64,000 bases of DNA from Asterochloris sp. CNOR1 (taxonomy: Eukaryota > Chlorophyta > Trebouxiophyceae > Trebouxiales > Trebouxiaceae): NCBI GenBank assembly GCA_963969365.1, contig OZ017752.1, positions 3,162,001 to 3,226,000 on the forward strand, in the 5' to 3' direction. The translations under genes were made by a program, and so were the position numbers. Below are positions 35,403 to 47,500 of this stretch, one piece after another (position 1 is the stretch's first letter; each line of letters starts with the position of its first letter). A model generated the notes under the pieces. That model saw only the letters and a list, made by a program, of their open reading frames with translations, did not search any database and was not told where the DNA came from.

Positions 35403-38400
35403 ATGCCGCGAGGCAGGTGCGGTCGGGGGTCCCTGTGCATCTTCATATGTTGCTCGGGTGCTGTGCTGCTGCTTCTGCAAGCTGTTCTGCACAATACAGC
35501 AAATCAGGTGGCCCTCCAGCTGCCTGGGTGCGATGCCTTTGGCACAGTCACAGCAGTCTCTGAAGAGCGACTGCATGAGCTGCATCAACTGGAAGCATCA
35601 CAGGACATCCTGGAGGGCCAGGTGGCCCGTCAGGTGCTTCAGCCCCCTGTCCAGGCAGCAGCCCGCACCGCTGCAGCAAGCCACAGGCCCTGGGGAGACA
35701 CTCCAGATGAACAGGCAACTGCCATCACTCAGCCACTGTTTCTGTTTGTTGGGGTCCTCACCACAACAGGGCAGGCACATCTGCGGAACAGCATACGGCA
35801 GACCTGGGGGCGCCAGCTGTCCACCCTGTGGGACAGAGTGGCGCTCAGGTGCTCCTCGTGCACCCTTGCCCAGCTGCAGCAACCTTGAGAGCCAAGTGTC
35901 CCCTGCACCACCCTCTGCACCGTGCACCAATATGCAGCCCGCCAAGGCGCACCCTGTACATGCGTCAGCCTGACGGCTCTACAGACAGCAGTATGACCTC
36001 GGCCATGCTGTGCAGGTTTGTGGTGACCTCGCCAGAAACTGCGCCAGCACTGCACGCTGAGCAGGATGCAGAGCAGGCGCAGAATGGGGACATGCTATTT
36101 GCAGCGCCGGGCAGCACACTCACCCATCAGGTGCCACCTGCACATGGCAAGTCTGCCAACAGAGCGCTGCATGCATGTGTCTTGAGGGTGTTGTGGCACT
36201 TGCTGCCATTTGCAATGATCTGCCGGCATTGCTGTCGCACACAGTGCGTCCCTGCTGCTGGGAAAGCCCCATGCAGCACATTCCTGCTGGACCCTGACTG
36301 ACGTCCACCTGGCAGGGGCCAGTTTGCCGGCACGTTCACAGCGTTTAGGTTCTGGCGCCCACCTGGCGCCCCACAAGACTTGTCTCTTGGCCTCCACCTG
36401 AGTAGACTGATGAATCTTATGTTGCTGTCCCACACCGTCAAGGGCTTCAGTGACACAGATGTTGAAAGGGAAGGGAGGAAAGGATAGTCTGCAACTTTGC
36501 CTGCCTGCAGTCAGTAAACATTTCATGGCGCAGCTGGGTTGTACGAGTCTTTACTGGCTACTTGACAGCAGCCTGCACCGTGCTTTGAGCGCTTTCCTGA
36601 TGCTGCTTCCTGCAGGTGTGCTTCATGTTGCAATGGGCTCTCACGCACTACCAAGCCCGCTTCATCATGCGAGCGTCACCCCAAACCTTCGTCAACCTGC
36701 CGGCGCTGCACAGTACCCTTCAGAGCCTGTGCAACAGCTCCAGCTGCCAGCACGAGCGCCTCTACCTAGGCAGCGAGGTCATGAATGCCACCGTTGACTG
36801 CGTGGCCACTGGGTGGGTGCTACATCCAATACTATTGGCGCCTAAAGGTCAATGCGGTAGCTGCTGTGGACAATGCCAGGTGCACCTCCTGCGCTGTTTG
36901 GTCCAAGGACACTGTACGAGTCTCTGTGAACACTGACTCATGGCTACGGAGAGTGTGTAATGCGCTCAGCAACAGCTGCCGTGGGGCAAATCGGCCAGCC
37001 GCATCTCCTGCACATGTGGTTGAGCAGAGCTGTGAATGCTGTGCCATGGCTGCTGGCAGCCATTGACTGCTGTAAGTCAACGCAGCCAGCCCCTTCTAAT
37101 GTGCCTTTGACTCGGAGTGCTATGTGCACTGACCAACGACTGCTGCGTGAATGTGGTGCACCAGCCAGCAGCTGCTGGAGGAATTGCTGCGCACCTACTC
37201 GAGGGTTGGGCTGCACCAGCCCTGCCTAGGTGTCTTATTTTGGATCTTTGGCTCCTCAGGCAATCGTCTCTCCACATGGCTGCTGCAGGCATCATGCTCA
37301 ATTGGTGCATGTCCCCATTCAAGCTTAGCGCAAGCCAGTGTGCCGGCACTGACAGCTCAGCCAATTTTGAGAGCCATTCAATCCGCTTTGCACTGCACAG
37401 CTGCTGGTCGCAGCCTGCTCAATATGTTCATGCGCGCCTGTGCAGGACTGGCAACGGCGCCAGCTCAGCTGCCCTCAGAACAAAGCCCACACGGTCCAGC
37501 GCCTACTTTCAGCATACCCACTTGGACAAGTACATGCCCTTCATGGCTGGCATGGGGTATGTGCTGTCCTCAGACCTGGCCCATGCTGTGCTGGGCTTCA
37601 ACCAGGAGCAGAACTCAGGTCGGCAGCAAGCTGTGTTGGAAGCCATGCAGTGTACCCTCCTTGGCTGGCACAGGGTATGCGCTGATTGACCTGGCCTGCG
37701 CTATGCCGGGCTTGATCCAGCAGCAGGGTATCGGTGAGCTGGTGTCCTCACCAAGGTGCTAAAGCGCATCTTATCTTGCCATGCCCTGTATGCTGCCCTC
37801 TCAGAGCCACAACAGCAGAACTGTGTCAGTACCCCAGCTACAGCTGAGCAGATGCCCGACAAACTGCCTGGCAGCATCTCAGCCCACAGCAGGCTATGCG
37901 CTGACCTCAAAGCATTGACTCTGCCGGTCTCTGCCCAGGAGGAGCAGCAGACTGGAGGCAAGTGCGTATGCATTGTGGTGGCCTGCTACCACATGTGTCA
38001 GGGACACAGTCCCTGCGAAACATGTTCATACTGCTGATATCTAAGCAGTGGCAGGTCTAGAGCAGAAGAACTGCAGCTGTGACAGTCATGGGAGTCTACA
38101 AGCAAGCAGCAGACCTTGTTTAGTGAACATTCCCTTGACATTCTGTCAGCTGACCTGGAGGCTCTGACGAATCACTAACACCCAGGACAGCCATCCTCAT
38201 GGGTTGCTGACACGTCCTCACTCCCAGCCTGGATCTCATTGCTGCTGGAAGTTCTGCAGCTTTGCCTTTCCAATTGGAAAGTGTCTCCCCCTTCCTGACT
38301 GCTTGCATACCTGCCCTGCAGACTTCGACGCAGATGACCTCACTCTGGGCTTCTGGTTGGCCTCTGTGAACATGCGCCGTATCAATCACTCAGGAGTCAT

Positions 38401-41400
38401 CCTGCCCGCCAAGGATTCAGCTGCAGACCCGGGCACGGCCTCGGCCATGTCCGGCTCCTTGCCCAGCATCCACGCTGTGCCCATGCTGGGCAGTGCTGGT
38501 GGCCTGTTAGCAGCAGGGCATCCACTGGCAGGGACCAGCCATCAGCCAGGTGTGCCAGAGTTGACTGTTCAAGTCGCTTTTTAGGCTGCATTTTGCTGTC
38601 ACACAGAATTGAGCAGATCATGCCACTGTGTATGCCAGGCCAATCTGTCAGCAATCAATTCGTTTCAGGGTGGCTGCATCAAAGACTGATGATTCTGGAA
38701 GCTGTGCGTTGCTGTATGGTCCTGGGCTGGCCAGGTGGCCATCACAAAGCTGTAGATTGGGCTCCTTTTGGGCAGCTGCCAGCCGGGCAGACATTTGCTG
38801 ACCAGGCTCCTGCCTCAACATGTGTTCCCCAGGGCGTTTCCTCCGCGACCAGCCCCTTCCCTGCAACACACCCCTGGCTCCAGCACCTGCGGGCCCATGA
38901 CCCAGCGCCCGCTCTGCAGGTGTCACGCCTGGCGGCGCCCTTCCCTGGGTGGTGGACCTCTGCAGCAGCGACTGGCTGGTACTGCCCACAGAGGCAACAG
39001 GGTTCGGCAGCATGGAGCAGGTGGCGGCTCGTCTGGAGCACTGCGAGGCATTGCACAGCCTGCAGGAGCACCAGGTGCTGCTCAGCGCGGCTGCCGGGGC
39101 CTGCACGGCGCCTCTGGTGCCGCACGACCAGGTGGGTCACAGCTGTGCCACAGCTGTGGCGTCACGGGCCTGTTTGCAGACTGGGTGACACTTGTATGTG
39201 GCATGGGTGATCATGTCTGGGGGGAGAGGGGGCTGGTGGCGTGCCGCAGAGGAATGGGTGTTCAAGCTGCAAGCTGGACACAGCATGCGCTCGTGTGTAT
39301 CAGCTCAGCACCCCCTGTTGTGCGGTCTTCTGCGGAATGAACAAGCATGGCGTGGCCTGTGCCAACCAGCTGTGCAGGGCTGGAGCAGAGCCTGCATGTG
39401 TCTGTGTTGCCACAGCAGGAGCCCACATTCGGGTCTAGCTGACATGAGCAGCAAGCTGCGTTGAGATTGTCCGCTGCTGCTGCCTGCACAACACCACAAG
39501 CCAAAGCAGCAAAAGATCCAATCCCACCTGACAGCATGCCCACCATGCTGTCTGCAGGTGGTCAGGCTGAGCCCGCCGAGCCTGCGGGAGCCCTCACAAT
39601 TTATCCTGCCCAGCGGCCAGGTCAGAGCGTGGTCCAGCTGGAGCCAGGCCGTGTTGGCCCTGAGAGTCCGGGATGAGGACGGCGTCCCCAGGCGGGACGT
39701 GGGGATTCTGAAGAAGGATGAGTGGGCTGGCAAAGGTGTGAGCAAGGCTGCTTAGGCGATGAGCTCTTGAGCGCAGTGCCAATGGCTGCACTCGTGGTGC
39801 TGAGGTGCAGCTTGGCTGGTGTTCATGGTGCAACACTGTATGTCAAGCACTGCATGTGAGCTTCTGTTGCCCTTCCTGGCAGACAGCTGCAGGCTCTTGG
39901 GAAAGACATTGAGCACAGCAGATGGTGTAGCTGGGAGATGAGCACAGCAAATGGTGAATTGCTGGCTGCTCAATCCAGCTTCTGCGCTGCAGATGGCGAC
40001 TGGCACTGGCAGCATCTGAAGGCCCTCAGCTCTGCTGAACCGCGCCTTCAGTGGCTTGGCACGTCGGACAGGTGGGGCCCTCCTTCTGGACAGGGTTACA
40101 TCATACTGCATGCAAACTGAGGGCTGTTTTGCACATGAGGCATGAGTGCAAGTGCTTTGTCTCTAAGGCATAGGAGGAGTTTCACAAATGCACCAGCATC
40201 CTTGCGTTCTTGTATTGGCACGCTAGGGTGCCTTGGCCATGATGAGCCCATGCTGTTTGGCACCTCAGCAGGCTCTCTCAGGTTTGCAGGTACCTGCTGT
40301 TTGTGGGAGAGGACGCATGCCCTCAAGCCAATGCCAGCCGCAGCTGGGGCGGCATGAGCAGCAGCAGCCGCGGCTGCACGGCAGTGTTCGACGTGCAGCA
40401 CCTGACGGTCAGCTGGACCCTTCCGATTGACGTGGAGGCTCTATCATCTGGTGGTGGAGTGGGAGCATTCATTGCTGCAGAGCCAGGTGGGCTGCTTGTT
40501 GCAAGATGTATCTGCAGCTCAGGGCTCTGGGGGGAGTTCATAAATCACTTGCAGCCTGCTGGGCATGTGGGCACTACTGATGACTGGCACAGCACATGTC
40601 TTCACAGGGAAGACTGCGTTGGACACCTTGCTGGCTGCGGCAGCACCTGAGCACCCATGCATCCTTGCCCTCAGCTGTGCTTCTACAGCAGTGAGTTGGC
40701 AGCACAGACTGCAAAGGGGAGACCACAGCTCCCGGATGCTGTGCGGACAAAGCCATGCTGGAAGAAAGAACAGGAAGACAAAGCTGCAAACGGTCAGCAC
40801 TGTGGCGCCGAGGGCCACTGAATTGCTGTATGGTGATTGCAATAAAACACGTTGCCTTTGTGCTGCCTCTGTGCAGGGTCCCTCTTTGACAGCCCAAGCC
40901 TCTGGCTCATCAACACGCTCACCCAGGACACCCACAAGCTGCTGTCGGCAGACCAGCTAGCGGTGGGCTGCCATGGGACCATCTGCACTGGCCTGCCTGG
41001 CACCGAAACCCTGTCCAGAGTTCTTGACGGGCCAGGCCTGGGTGTACAGACGCACCCCGCAAGGCGCCGCCTGGCTCAGGCGCGCAGTCCTGCTGCTAAC
41101 TGCTGCCAGCACTCCATCACCGCCCCTCAGGTGGGGCAGCTCTGGCGCCTGTGCACACTATGCTGTGTGTCACATTGCTTTTGTGCAGCACCTGCATGTA
41201 CGGGAACTGCTGAACGTCTGGCACACTGGCAGTACGTTGCCTGCAGGATTGTTGGGCCTGGCGCCATGCAGCTGGATCAGGCTGCAGGTAAACAGCAGCG
41301 CTCTCAGCCCGCAATTTTGATCCTGAAAGGTGCACTGCCATGCTCCTGCAGTTCAACCCTGAGGGCACCCACCTGGCATTCCTGCACAGTGTGGCCAACT

Positions 41401-44255
41401 GCAGCTGCAGCGAGGCACTGGGAACTGCAGAGCGGCAGCTCAGTGCGCAGCAGCTGTGGGTGGCCGACCTCACAACTTCCCGGCACCTCTGGCAGGTGCC
41501 TGTGCCACTGGCTAGCAGGCCCAGCTTCAGCTTTGGCAGAAATGGGCAGCTGCTGGTGTGTGGCCCAAATGGCATCTGGGAGGCCTCAGTGGAACAGAAG
41601 ACTGCTCAGCAGCTCCACCTACCGGCAGCAGGTGCATCTGGCGTTTCTTCAGGGGTTTACAACATGGTGCTGGTGTTGCTGCCATGGAAGCAATTGAGTG
41701 GCTATGAAAGCCTGCACCTCCAACTAAGCCATCATGTGCATCACAGCAGAGAGGCAACCAGTGGGACAATAGTTCCAACAGCTGTTCCCCTCCACCTCAT
41801 GGGCCGGACAGCTGCTTTGCCATGCCTATGTGGTGCTCTTGAACCTGTCTCATGCAACTGTCATGCCCATGCCTTCAATTGGCCTGATTGGTATCCTGTC
41901 ATGCGTTTGTAGCGCCCTCCACCCGTCTTCAGTCATGCCGCTACCCGCCGCAACACCAGCGCCGCTTCATACTGGCCACTTCTGAGCCGTCAGCCAGCCA
42001 GGCCGTCTTTGTGTGGGACAGGTGAGGTTATCAACGGCAGCTTCCTGTGCTGCATGGCTTGGTGCAACCTGTGTTGGGCACTTACCTGTTTGTATCCTCT
42101 TGTCCTCCCCGCCATTGTAGTAGAAGCAAGAACTTGCTGAAGCAGTTGCCCGAGCTGTTGGGGGCTGCAAGACAACTGCAGCAAATTTCAGTGATCTGCA
42201 CAGCTGTGCAAGCTGAGGCGCCCTCTCCAGCGTTACCCAGACACTAAGATGCAGCCATCATGTGTTGAGTGGAGCAAATCGCTGAGACACTTTGCTGGCA
42301 GGTGGTCAGACCATGTGCACCTGGTGGGCGCCTTCTCCCGCCAGGCTCGTCATGGGGCCACTCCTATCATCGACCCCATCTGGAGCACCGACGGCTCAGC
42401 GATTGCCTTCTCCTCACCCCATGACGGCGATGGCTGGCAGGTCAGTGTTCAGGGCTGACACCAGCGGCCGGTAGACTGTTGGTGGACTCTGCGACAAGCT
42501 GTGAACATGAATGGCGGCTGTCATGTGCTGGGCCTGCTCTGACAATATTGACCCAGCTGCCCAATGAGACAGTCCAGTCACTGCCCTTTTGTCTTCTGGT
42601 GGTATCAGCGTGGTGGCAGGTGGGTGCCACTGGTGCAGGAGAGCTGGCTGTATGCCAGCCAGCTGAGTTCCCTTGCTGCTGGCAATGCTCCCAGGCGACA
42701 TATGCACATGTGTATAAGCAGTCTTTCTAGCCAGCACCTGATTGCCCCTTACCCAAGCGGGACCTCAAGCAACAGCGTCCTCCTTCAGCTCCTGGCTGCG
42801 GTGCTTGTGTGTTGGGGCCCTGCGCTGCCTGCTATGTCGATGGTTGCTCCAGGGCTGGGACAGGCAAGAGCGAGACTGCCATGCTGAATGCCTAGATTCA
42901 AACCCATGACAGGGCCCCTGCACTTGCTGTCCACGCTGTCGCCGCTGGGTGTGGAAGGCAGCAGCTGCGCTCGTCTCGTTGCCTGGAGATGCCTTCTCTG
43001 ACAACCCCTCTGCCTGCTGTCCAGGTGCTTGCCGCTGGGAGACCTGGAGCAACACCACTGCTGCAGCTCCCCTGTCCACCACCAGCACAGCTCTCCTCTG
43101 CCTGCTGTACAGGTGTTTGCAGCAGGCCTGGGAGGGCTGGAGCTGCAACCACCAGGGGCCTGCAAACCACCAGCTTCCCTCCACCAGGAGGCCGCCACGC
43201 AGAGGAGGTAAGGGTCTGCTTGCTGGCCTGCAGTCTGCAAGACAGGCTCTGGAGACAGGTAGGATTTCAGGATACAAGCCAGACAAGAAGCCAACCTCCT
43301 CTGGCAGAGACAGCTGGCTGATGCCGCCTGACCTGGCCCTGCAGGCACATCTTCATTGACATCGGAGCAGGTGACGGTTCAAGACTGCAGCAGCAGTTTG
43401 CCGCCCAGAAGGACCGCCACATTCAGCCCATTCTTCACGCCTTTGAGCCTGACCCCGCTCGCTTCAGCAGCCTGGAGCAGCTTGTGGGAAGCGGCGCTCT
43501 ACCAGAGAATGCCGTGCTGCACCAGGCAGCCGCCTGGACACATGATGGCCATGTGAGTTCCAGATCCGGGGGTGAACTTTTAGGAGCAAGGACCTGTCCT
43601 GCCTGTGCCTGTACCAGAACGCCGTATCAGCAGCCTTTTGAGGGGCCGTGCTTGGCCATTGCAGTTGCAGCAGCAGAGGGCTGCAAGGGAATGCTTCTCT
43701 GCTGAGCATGCTTCAGGACAGCCACCGGCTCTGTGGCTTTACACAGGCCTTGCATAACGCGGAACCCAGCAGCTAACACCAGAGTACTGCCTGCTGCAGG
43801 CAGCTCTGTACCTCGGCCAGAGTCAGTCCAACAGCAAGCAGCCGCCACCCTGGTTTGTGCAAGCGGCGCCCCCGCCAGTCACCATCTTTTCATGGTTATG
43901 GACCAAGCTCTGGCACTCACCACATGCTGCCTCTACATCTGCCTCAGCCGAGACTGGCAGCCTCACAGATGACCCTGTTCACCTCGCACCTCAGCAGCTG
44001 GACGTGCTCAGCATTGACTTTAGCACTTGGGCCATGCGTAATCTGGAGCCACAGGATCATGTCACCCTGCACCTGGATGCTGCTGGGGCTGAGTTTGCCC
44101 TTTTGAGACGCATGATTCTTGACGACAGTGTATTTCTGGTAGATGAGCTCCATGTCAGATGGCATGAAGGCCCAGCAGGGGTCAACGTGGGGCTCAGGAG
44201 TGCGTATGAAGAACTGTTGCAGCACATGAACCTGAGAGTGACATCGTTGACCTGA
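35403..44255 (+). CDS. Type II membrane protein: GT31-like glycosyltransferase, beta-propeller-like region and C-terminal FkbM methyltransferase
   Basis: Exons: 35403-35848, 36016-36130, 36616-36812, 37446-37618, 38322-38549, 38920-39131, 39558-39735, 39993-40071, 40290-40486, 40608-40676 (or to 40690), 40877-41130, 41189-41287, 41352-41631, 41913-42021, 42302-42440, 43113-43207, 43345-43552, 43800-44255; about 1177 residues. All junctions keep phase except that the tenth exon needs a weak donor at 40676. The N-terminus has a Golgi-type signal anchor (GSLCIFICCSGAVLLLLQAV). GT31 motifs follow: LRNSIRQTWGR, RFVVTSPE, WALTHYQARFIMR, YMPFMAGMGYVLSSDLA, DADDLTLGFWLA. The middle has blade-like pieces (FNPEGTHLAFLHS, IWSTDGSAIAFSSPHDGD). 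The C-terminus is FkbM-like: FIDIGAGDGSRL, HAFEPDP, HLDAAGAEFALLRRM. If the 38549/38920 junction is not used, the GT31 part stops at 38584 and the rest is a second gene. Confidence 0.65.
37540..37970 (+). repeat. Three tandem, diverged copies of a GT31 exon 3' end
   Basis: The true exon end (GYVLSSDLAHAVLGFNQEQ, donor at 37619) is followed by a copy near 37661-37740 reading GYALIDLACAMPGLIQQQG and a third near 37888-37965 reading GYALTS..TLPVSAQEEQQTG. Copy two still has a GGTGAG donor-like site. Confidence 0.8.
43010..43045 (+). repeat. Degenerate duplicate of the exon start at 43113
   Basis: CTCTGCCTGCTGTCCAG followed by VLAAGRPG, against CTCTGCCTGCTGTACAG followed by VFAAGLGG at the true exon. 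The period is 89 bp. Confidence 0.85.
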
Positions 44256-44559
44256 GTTGCAGTCTTCTTGTCCCAGGACATCTCTATTTGAATGAGACTC
44301 TCATACGATTGGCACTGATCAACAGAACTTGGATATATCCATATATATAGCCAAACAATGCTTAGAGAGTGAACAGCTTGAAAACAAGCGCATGCGCATT
44401 GATTGCACCGCAAAATTGAGCTACACAGTGCCTGTCAGTCCAGTCTTTCCTGCTCTCATCAAGATGGTTCAGGAAGCCATCTGCTGTGTGTTTGACCTAG
44501 CAACATGAGGGCACTGGTGTACATCTAGCAGTGCCATGCTGTGTAATGCTGTCTTGGAT
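44256..44559. other. Convergent 3' region of the GT31-FkbM and HSA genes
   Basis: Contains a plus-strand TGTAA at 44541-44545, the polyadenylation signal type used in green algae, about 285 bp past the GT31-FkbM stop and just short of the stop codon of the opposing gene. No other feature seen. Confidence 0.4.
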
Positions 44560-47500
44560 TCAGAGTTCACAAGACGATCCTAAGCGCCTGCATACACAAA
44601 ATACAGGGCTGGCATAGACCATGCAGGCTTCCACATCAGCCAGCAGCAGTTCTGAATCCAAGCACCAACAGGCCCTTCAGAGCACAGAAAGGTCTGCTGT
44701 GGCCCACCTGTGTGGTGCAGGGCGACAGGGTTTGCAGGCCGGCAGGGGTATGCCAGGAGGGGGATAGCAGTCAGGATGCAGCTGCGGAGCCCGCAACTCT
44801 GCCAGAAAGACTGCAAGGTCCTCTTCTTGCCCAGCCTTCTCCCCAGCAATTGCCTCAGCCACGTCATCTGCATGCTGGTGGCAATCCTGCACAGTGCAGT
44901 CATATCAGTTCATGGGTGACATGCTGCTACTGCATTGCTGTTGTGACCTGACCATTTTCAGTCACGTGCTGCCCATGTTTGCAGTTTGCCTGCCGTCACG
45001 GCACTTCAGGGCAGACAGAGTTCCCCGGTGCAGGCCAGCACACCTGCCTGCTCCACAATGCTGTTAACATGGTGATGATCATTCCGGCAGGCACCCAGAC
45101 ATGAGGCCCTGTCCCACACTCACCAGTGCCCCGTTGATGATGCAGTCGTCCTCAGCACACTGGGCGGCCTCTGCCAGCGCTGCAGGCAGGCCCCGCGATG
45201 CCCAGTATGTCAGCGTGAGCTCAGCTGGCTGCCTCTGTGGGGCACCGTCTGCAGGATGGGGGTGGCTGCAGGTGCCACCGCCTGCAGTCACAGGCAGGGT
45301 TTAGCATCTAGGGTTTAGGCTCAGCTGGCTGCCGCGGTGGGGCACTGTCTGCAGGATGGGGATGGCTGCAGGTGCCACCGCCTGCAGCCACAAGGAGTGG
45401 TGGCTCAGCTGGCTGCCCCGGTGCGGCCCTGTCTGCAGCATGGGGACAATTGCAGGCGCTGCCGCCTGCAGTCACAAGGAGTGATGGAATGGTCACATTC
45501 ATGGCCATAATGACGCAGACAACGGTGCTAGTGGTGTGCTAGCTCAGGACTGTCTGCGGGATGGGACTGGCTGCTGAATGCTCGCGCTGCTTAAAAAGTC
45601 AGGGACCGGCTGGTGAAAGGCATCCTTCTTCAGTAGTTGTGTGCGGTTGGAACAGAAGAAGCTCTCACCGTAGGGTTGCAGCGAGCAGCGATCCATGCAG
45701 GCTTTCACGCAGACTCCAGGCCAGGACCTTCTGCTGCGCTGCGCCCTCTCTTGTGCGTGCGCTGCCTCCTGCACGACATGCAGGCAGTGTGGGTGCATGA
45801 GGGAGGTTCAGCAGTGTGCGTGACTCAGCAGATAGTGAAGCAGCAGCCCTGCAGCAGGGAGCCGCCCGTGCAACAGCTGCACTCGAGACCACAATATCGC
45901 GATACTTGGGTCTCACTTAAGTTGCTTTGCACAGTACACACAGCTCAGTGCCCACATCAAGGGTGCAGGCTTGCCATGCAGAGGCAGCGCGGAGGCAACA
46001 AGCCTCCTGCTGCCATCAAGGGCTCGGCGTCAAGGTCATGCACTAAAGAAGAGCGTGGCCCAGACCCTGGGGATTGAGCACAGATCTTGATGCATGTGCA
46101 AGTCTGCAGTTGATGCAGAGCTGGCCGTCCCCATAGCGACTTGAGTGATCTCTATGGAGTCAGCCTGTCAGGAGCATAGCAGCCACCTGTGCATCAGCTT
46201 TGCACCTCATGCAACGCTGCTGAAATGGATTGGCCTCTTTGAGCTTCCCCTTTTCCAGCAGGAACACAGCAGGCCGCTGTGCCTTTGCATCATGTGCACT
46301 CAAGACTGACATATCCTGTCTTTGTCTCGTCAGGCAGCGCAGCCCGCCGCACCCGCTCAGCAGCTGCTGTGATGTCTGCCAGGCAGGCTGCGCCCGTGCT
46401 GCGCAGCCGCCAGCTGTGCCGCGGCCCTGCGCAGGCGTGAGCCAATGACCTGGATGCTGCCTGCTTCCAGAGCCGCTCCTGCAGACAGCAACGCTACAAC
46501 TCAGGCACGGCTCTCTGTCTTATGCAGCCGGCGGTCTGCCCTGCCGATGCGCAGGTGTGGGCCAGCGACTTGGCTGCTGCCCGCTTCCAGAGCCACTCCT
46601 GCAGTCAGCAACGCTTCCAACTTTCCTGGAGGTGGGCACGGCTCTCCTGGAGGTGGGCAGCAGAGGAGGCCCAGCAAACTTGACAAAACAGAAGCATGCC
46701 AATTCCCAAACACCACCATGCCCCAAGCTCCAGGCACAGTACCCACCTCCATGGCGCCATAGCGGAGGCAGCCAACAGCTGTGCAGCCCCACAAAGCCTC
46801 AGTGCTGTGTGCCACGACACCCACGCAGAAAACAAGCAACAGAAACCCTTGACAATGTCCATGGAACAGCTGCCATGTGGCAGTGCACACTTCACCGGTT
46901 GTGCTGCTTGGTGAACATTGTTGTACCCATGAAAATGCACAGCCAAATCCTCACCAGCAAACCCTCAAAGGTGGAAACCTTCTGTCCTTTGTGGCAACAC
47001 TGCACCCTACAGGCCTTGTGGGGAGTCTGCATTTGGACCTCCTTTGTCCAGATGAGTTGCTTTCCCCTGTGGGGCTTCACTGCAGGACAGTCACCTGTGC
47101 AAAGTCAGCAGCCAGCCAGCGAGCCTCCTCCAGCATGAAGTCCCACTGCCCCTTTGCCCGCTCAGGCTCCACAGCTGGGGCGGCGTCGCAGAGGCGCCAG
47201 CTGGGGCAGACCTGCAGCAGGCAGACACCTGTCTGATGTCAGCAGCCTTTGACCTGCTCACAGAACACAGATTTTGGGGGGGAGTTGGAGAGGAGCCGGC
47301 CGTGTAAGACCTGCAGCAGGCGTGAGTCACCTCAGCTGAGAGGCCGGGGAGCAGGAAAGCGCAACTTGTGGAGAGGCAGGGCTTGCAAGCAATCACTCCC
47401 AAGTGACATGGGAAGGATGCAGGTAGGCTCCCCAGGTTGGTGAGGTTGGGGAGGACCGGCAGTGCAGGGCTGCTGTGCCGGTACTGGGGCAGACAGCTGA

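Noticed and set aside
40852-41697. 281-residue continuous frame read as one exon
   Set aside because: Good donors and acceptors split it, and the spliced frame at 41189-41287 continues the propeller-like sequence better.
45308-45322. AGGGTTTAGG, telomere-like text
   Set aside because: Only about one and a half units, inside a minisatellite; not an interstitial telomere.
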